Source of the DNA: Spirodela intermedia
Lineage: Eukaryota; Streptophyta; Magnoliopsida; Alismatales; Araceae
DNA: 64,000 bases
NCBI GenBank assembly: GCA_902729315.2
Contig: LR746267.1
Span: 4,403,386 to 4,467,385, forward strand
Direction: 5' to 3'
Position 1 is the first letter of the stretch, and each line of letters starts with the position of its first letter. The notes under the pieces are model-generated. The model searched no databases. It was not told where the DNA came from and saw only the letters and a program-made list of their open reading frames with translations. The translations under genes were made by a program, and so were the position numbers. Below, piece after piece: positions 62,083 to 64,000 of the stretch.

Positions 62083-64000
62083 TCTTGGAAGGAGTCGGTA
62101 GCAAGGTGACAGGTGTGTGAAGGTGGCCCACTTCGCGGAAGCTGCATGGGCGTGGGTAGCGGAGGGGGCGAAGGCTTCCGCCTTCGCTTCCCCTCCCGTC
62201 CTCCGTCACCGCCGTCGCCGAGGGTGGCCGTAGAGATCTATGGAAGACGGGTAACTGAGTTTCCGGAGATCCGGGGTCACGTGGCGTAGCTTCCTCCGTG
62301 GGCCGAGTCAAGTCAGACTCTCCTCCACGGCGTCTAACGGCTCCAGCGGGTTTCAACGTTTCCCAACATGGGAAACCGCAAGTTGACACTGGCGGCCGCC
62401 GAGTCAAGGAATCGCCCACGCCGACCTGGTCAGTGGGCGAAGGAAGAAAGGGGTGGAAGAAAGCACTGATTAATCAATACAGACGAAAGGGAAACTCTCC
62501 CTTCATAATCGCCTCGTAACTTCCTCCGGTCAGTGCTCCCGTCACCGGGGGGGTCATCTGTTAGGTCGCCGCTTTCGGAGGAAGGACGAGAGAAGGTGCA
62601 GAGAATCGCAGCTCCTCCGGGAAGGGGACGGAGGACCAGGAGTTGAGAGGAAGCCCACGGCCACCCACTGCACCTTCGTCCTCGCAGAGCGCCTTCGATG
62701 GAGACGCAGAGGCGCTTTTCCTCTTCTCTCTCTCTCTCCGGCCTTACTCCACCTTTTCAATGAGAAAAATGCCGCGAGGAGGTGCCCCGCCGCCGTGAGC
62801 CTCCCCCGGTGACCCTCCCGGTCGGATTACGGGGTACGAACTTGGGCTGAATGAAGCCCATGACTCTACAGTTTCTCTCTATTTCTTCCCTCTCTCTCTC
62901 TCTCTCTCAAGCGGGACAGATAAAATTAATCAAAAGGAGAGCTCCTGTCGCAGGTTTGGAAGCTCTAAAACATTTAAAGGATGGCTTTTTAATTAAGAAA
63001 ACATGCTCTTAAAATGGCGCAGATTATGAACCAGGATGAAAAAAATTCCTAAAAAGGAAGCGCAATGGATGCCTTCTTGCATGTGGAAAATGCACAAGAC
63101 CAAAAAAAATAAAATTTAAAAAATAAACTCGTTTAAAAATACTTTTAATTTTATAATATGCCCCTCTCCTCTCTAACCCAACCCAATCTAGACCTAACCT
63201 CATCGTTCAGTCAATATCAACCAACCTCACTACTATGCTATGGCTAACCCTAACAATTATCAGATAGTGAAGATCAAGGTAGCAATTGATGCAACCACCA
63301 CTACAACTATTCCCACCTATCATCTGAGGTCACATTCACATCTACAACAGTTGCTACCCACAATGTGTTAATGTCAGATGCCTGTTTGACATATTACCAA
63401 TTCCACCATGTCACATGATGATGCACAACGTATATGATGTGCCATGCCATGTTATCCACGTGCCATATCACATCTATGGACCCACCCCTTATCATGCCAT
63501 ACTGACACTAGCGCCATGCTATGTCATGCCACATCATGCCATGTTGTGTCAATGTGTATCTCTTACATGTACTCATACCAGCATGCAACCCTATGTTGTG
63601 TCGTGTGGTGTCTGATTGTGCTACACTGTGTCACGTTGTGCTAGCATTTTCACTGATGTCATGTGGTGTTATGCCGCATGATGCATGTACATGTGCCCAC
63701 ATGCATGATGTCCATGGCCTCATGATGATGGAGAGACTGCACAATCAAAGCCTTGTTCCTCCATGGAAGGGGTGTTAGTGACCTATTGGGCATGTGGGTT
63801 AGTCCTAGAAAACTTTGACTTTTGGGAGGTTGACCTGCCTCTATTCCATGAAGTCTCCCCCTGACTCTTTTAATCATGAAAATTTTCTATTTTAGTTGCA
63901 TATTAATATATATTTAATTGGGCATAATCTACGTTTCTGTGCTTAAAAATATATTAAATCATAAGAATCTATTTTTTTAGGTTTTCCTAAGAAGCTGGTT
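62081..64000. other. GC-rich promoter region, then AT-rich and CATG-rich DNA
   Basis: About 62081-62850 is GC-rich and probably promoter-proximal; no gene is supported there. About 63400-63720 is low-complexity DNA in which CATG, ATGCCAT and TGTGTC words recur in imperfect tandem, giving meaningless open frames on the plus strand. The last 280 bp are AT-rich with nothing recognisable. Confidence 0.4.

Overview
The window looks like nuclear DNA of a flowering plant. Intron-containing receptor kinase genes, a cytosolic-type tRNA-Ser, Ty1/copia remains and long CT/GA microsatellites all point that way. Exons are strongly GC-rich (F-box, universal stress protein and EF-hand genes) and lie in very AT-rich intergenic DNA. 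That contrast fits a monocot, but the species cannot be fixed from the sequence.

Layout. From 1 to 7 kb there are old repeats: a 1-2 kb family called R1 here, plus copia debris. From 7 to 48 kb lies a tandem cluster of G-type (S-domain) lectin receptor-like kinases, all on the minus strand. Copy A (7486-10445) is a pseudogene. Copies B (23470-26596), C (32503-35616) and D (39440-42632) are intact seven-exon genes of 815, 816 and 816 aa. E (44404-48222, 842 aa) is intact but belongs to a more distant S-domain subfamily. Two relics show the cluster was once larger: a lone 3' flank at about 11590-12160 and a lone 5' end on the opposite strand at about 19860-20441. The members are separated by R1 repeats, degraded copia pieces (integrase at 16.4-17.4 kb, RT/RNase H at 30.2-31.5 kb, RNase H plus a 3' LTR at 38.4-39.3 kb), short tandem arrays and a CT tract upstream of each of B, C and D.

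From 49 to 53.6 kb the DNA is AT-rich and gene-poor and ends in a six-unit tandem array of about 285 bp per unit, each unit carrying a hairpin-like box. From 55.6 kb onward there is an ordinary gene neighbourhood: an F-box/LRR gene (55595-57221, minus), a PHOS32-like universal stress protein (59558-60283, plus), tRNA-Ser(UGA) (60758-60838, plus) and a KIC-like EF-hand calcium sensor (61506-61898, minus).

How the genes relate. The kinases are predicted plasma-membrane receptors with extracellular bulb-lectin, S-locus glycoprotein and PAN domains and an intracellular Ser/Thr RD kinase. The most notable pattern is that the kinase exons and introns of B, C and D are almost identical over long tracts, while the ectodomain exon is clearly diverged. 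That suggests gene conversion of the signalling half together with diversification of the sensing half. Exon boundaries were placed by eye from GT/AG sites, conserved phase and family homology. Each intact model sums to a whole number of codons.
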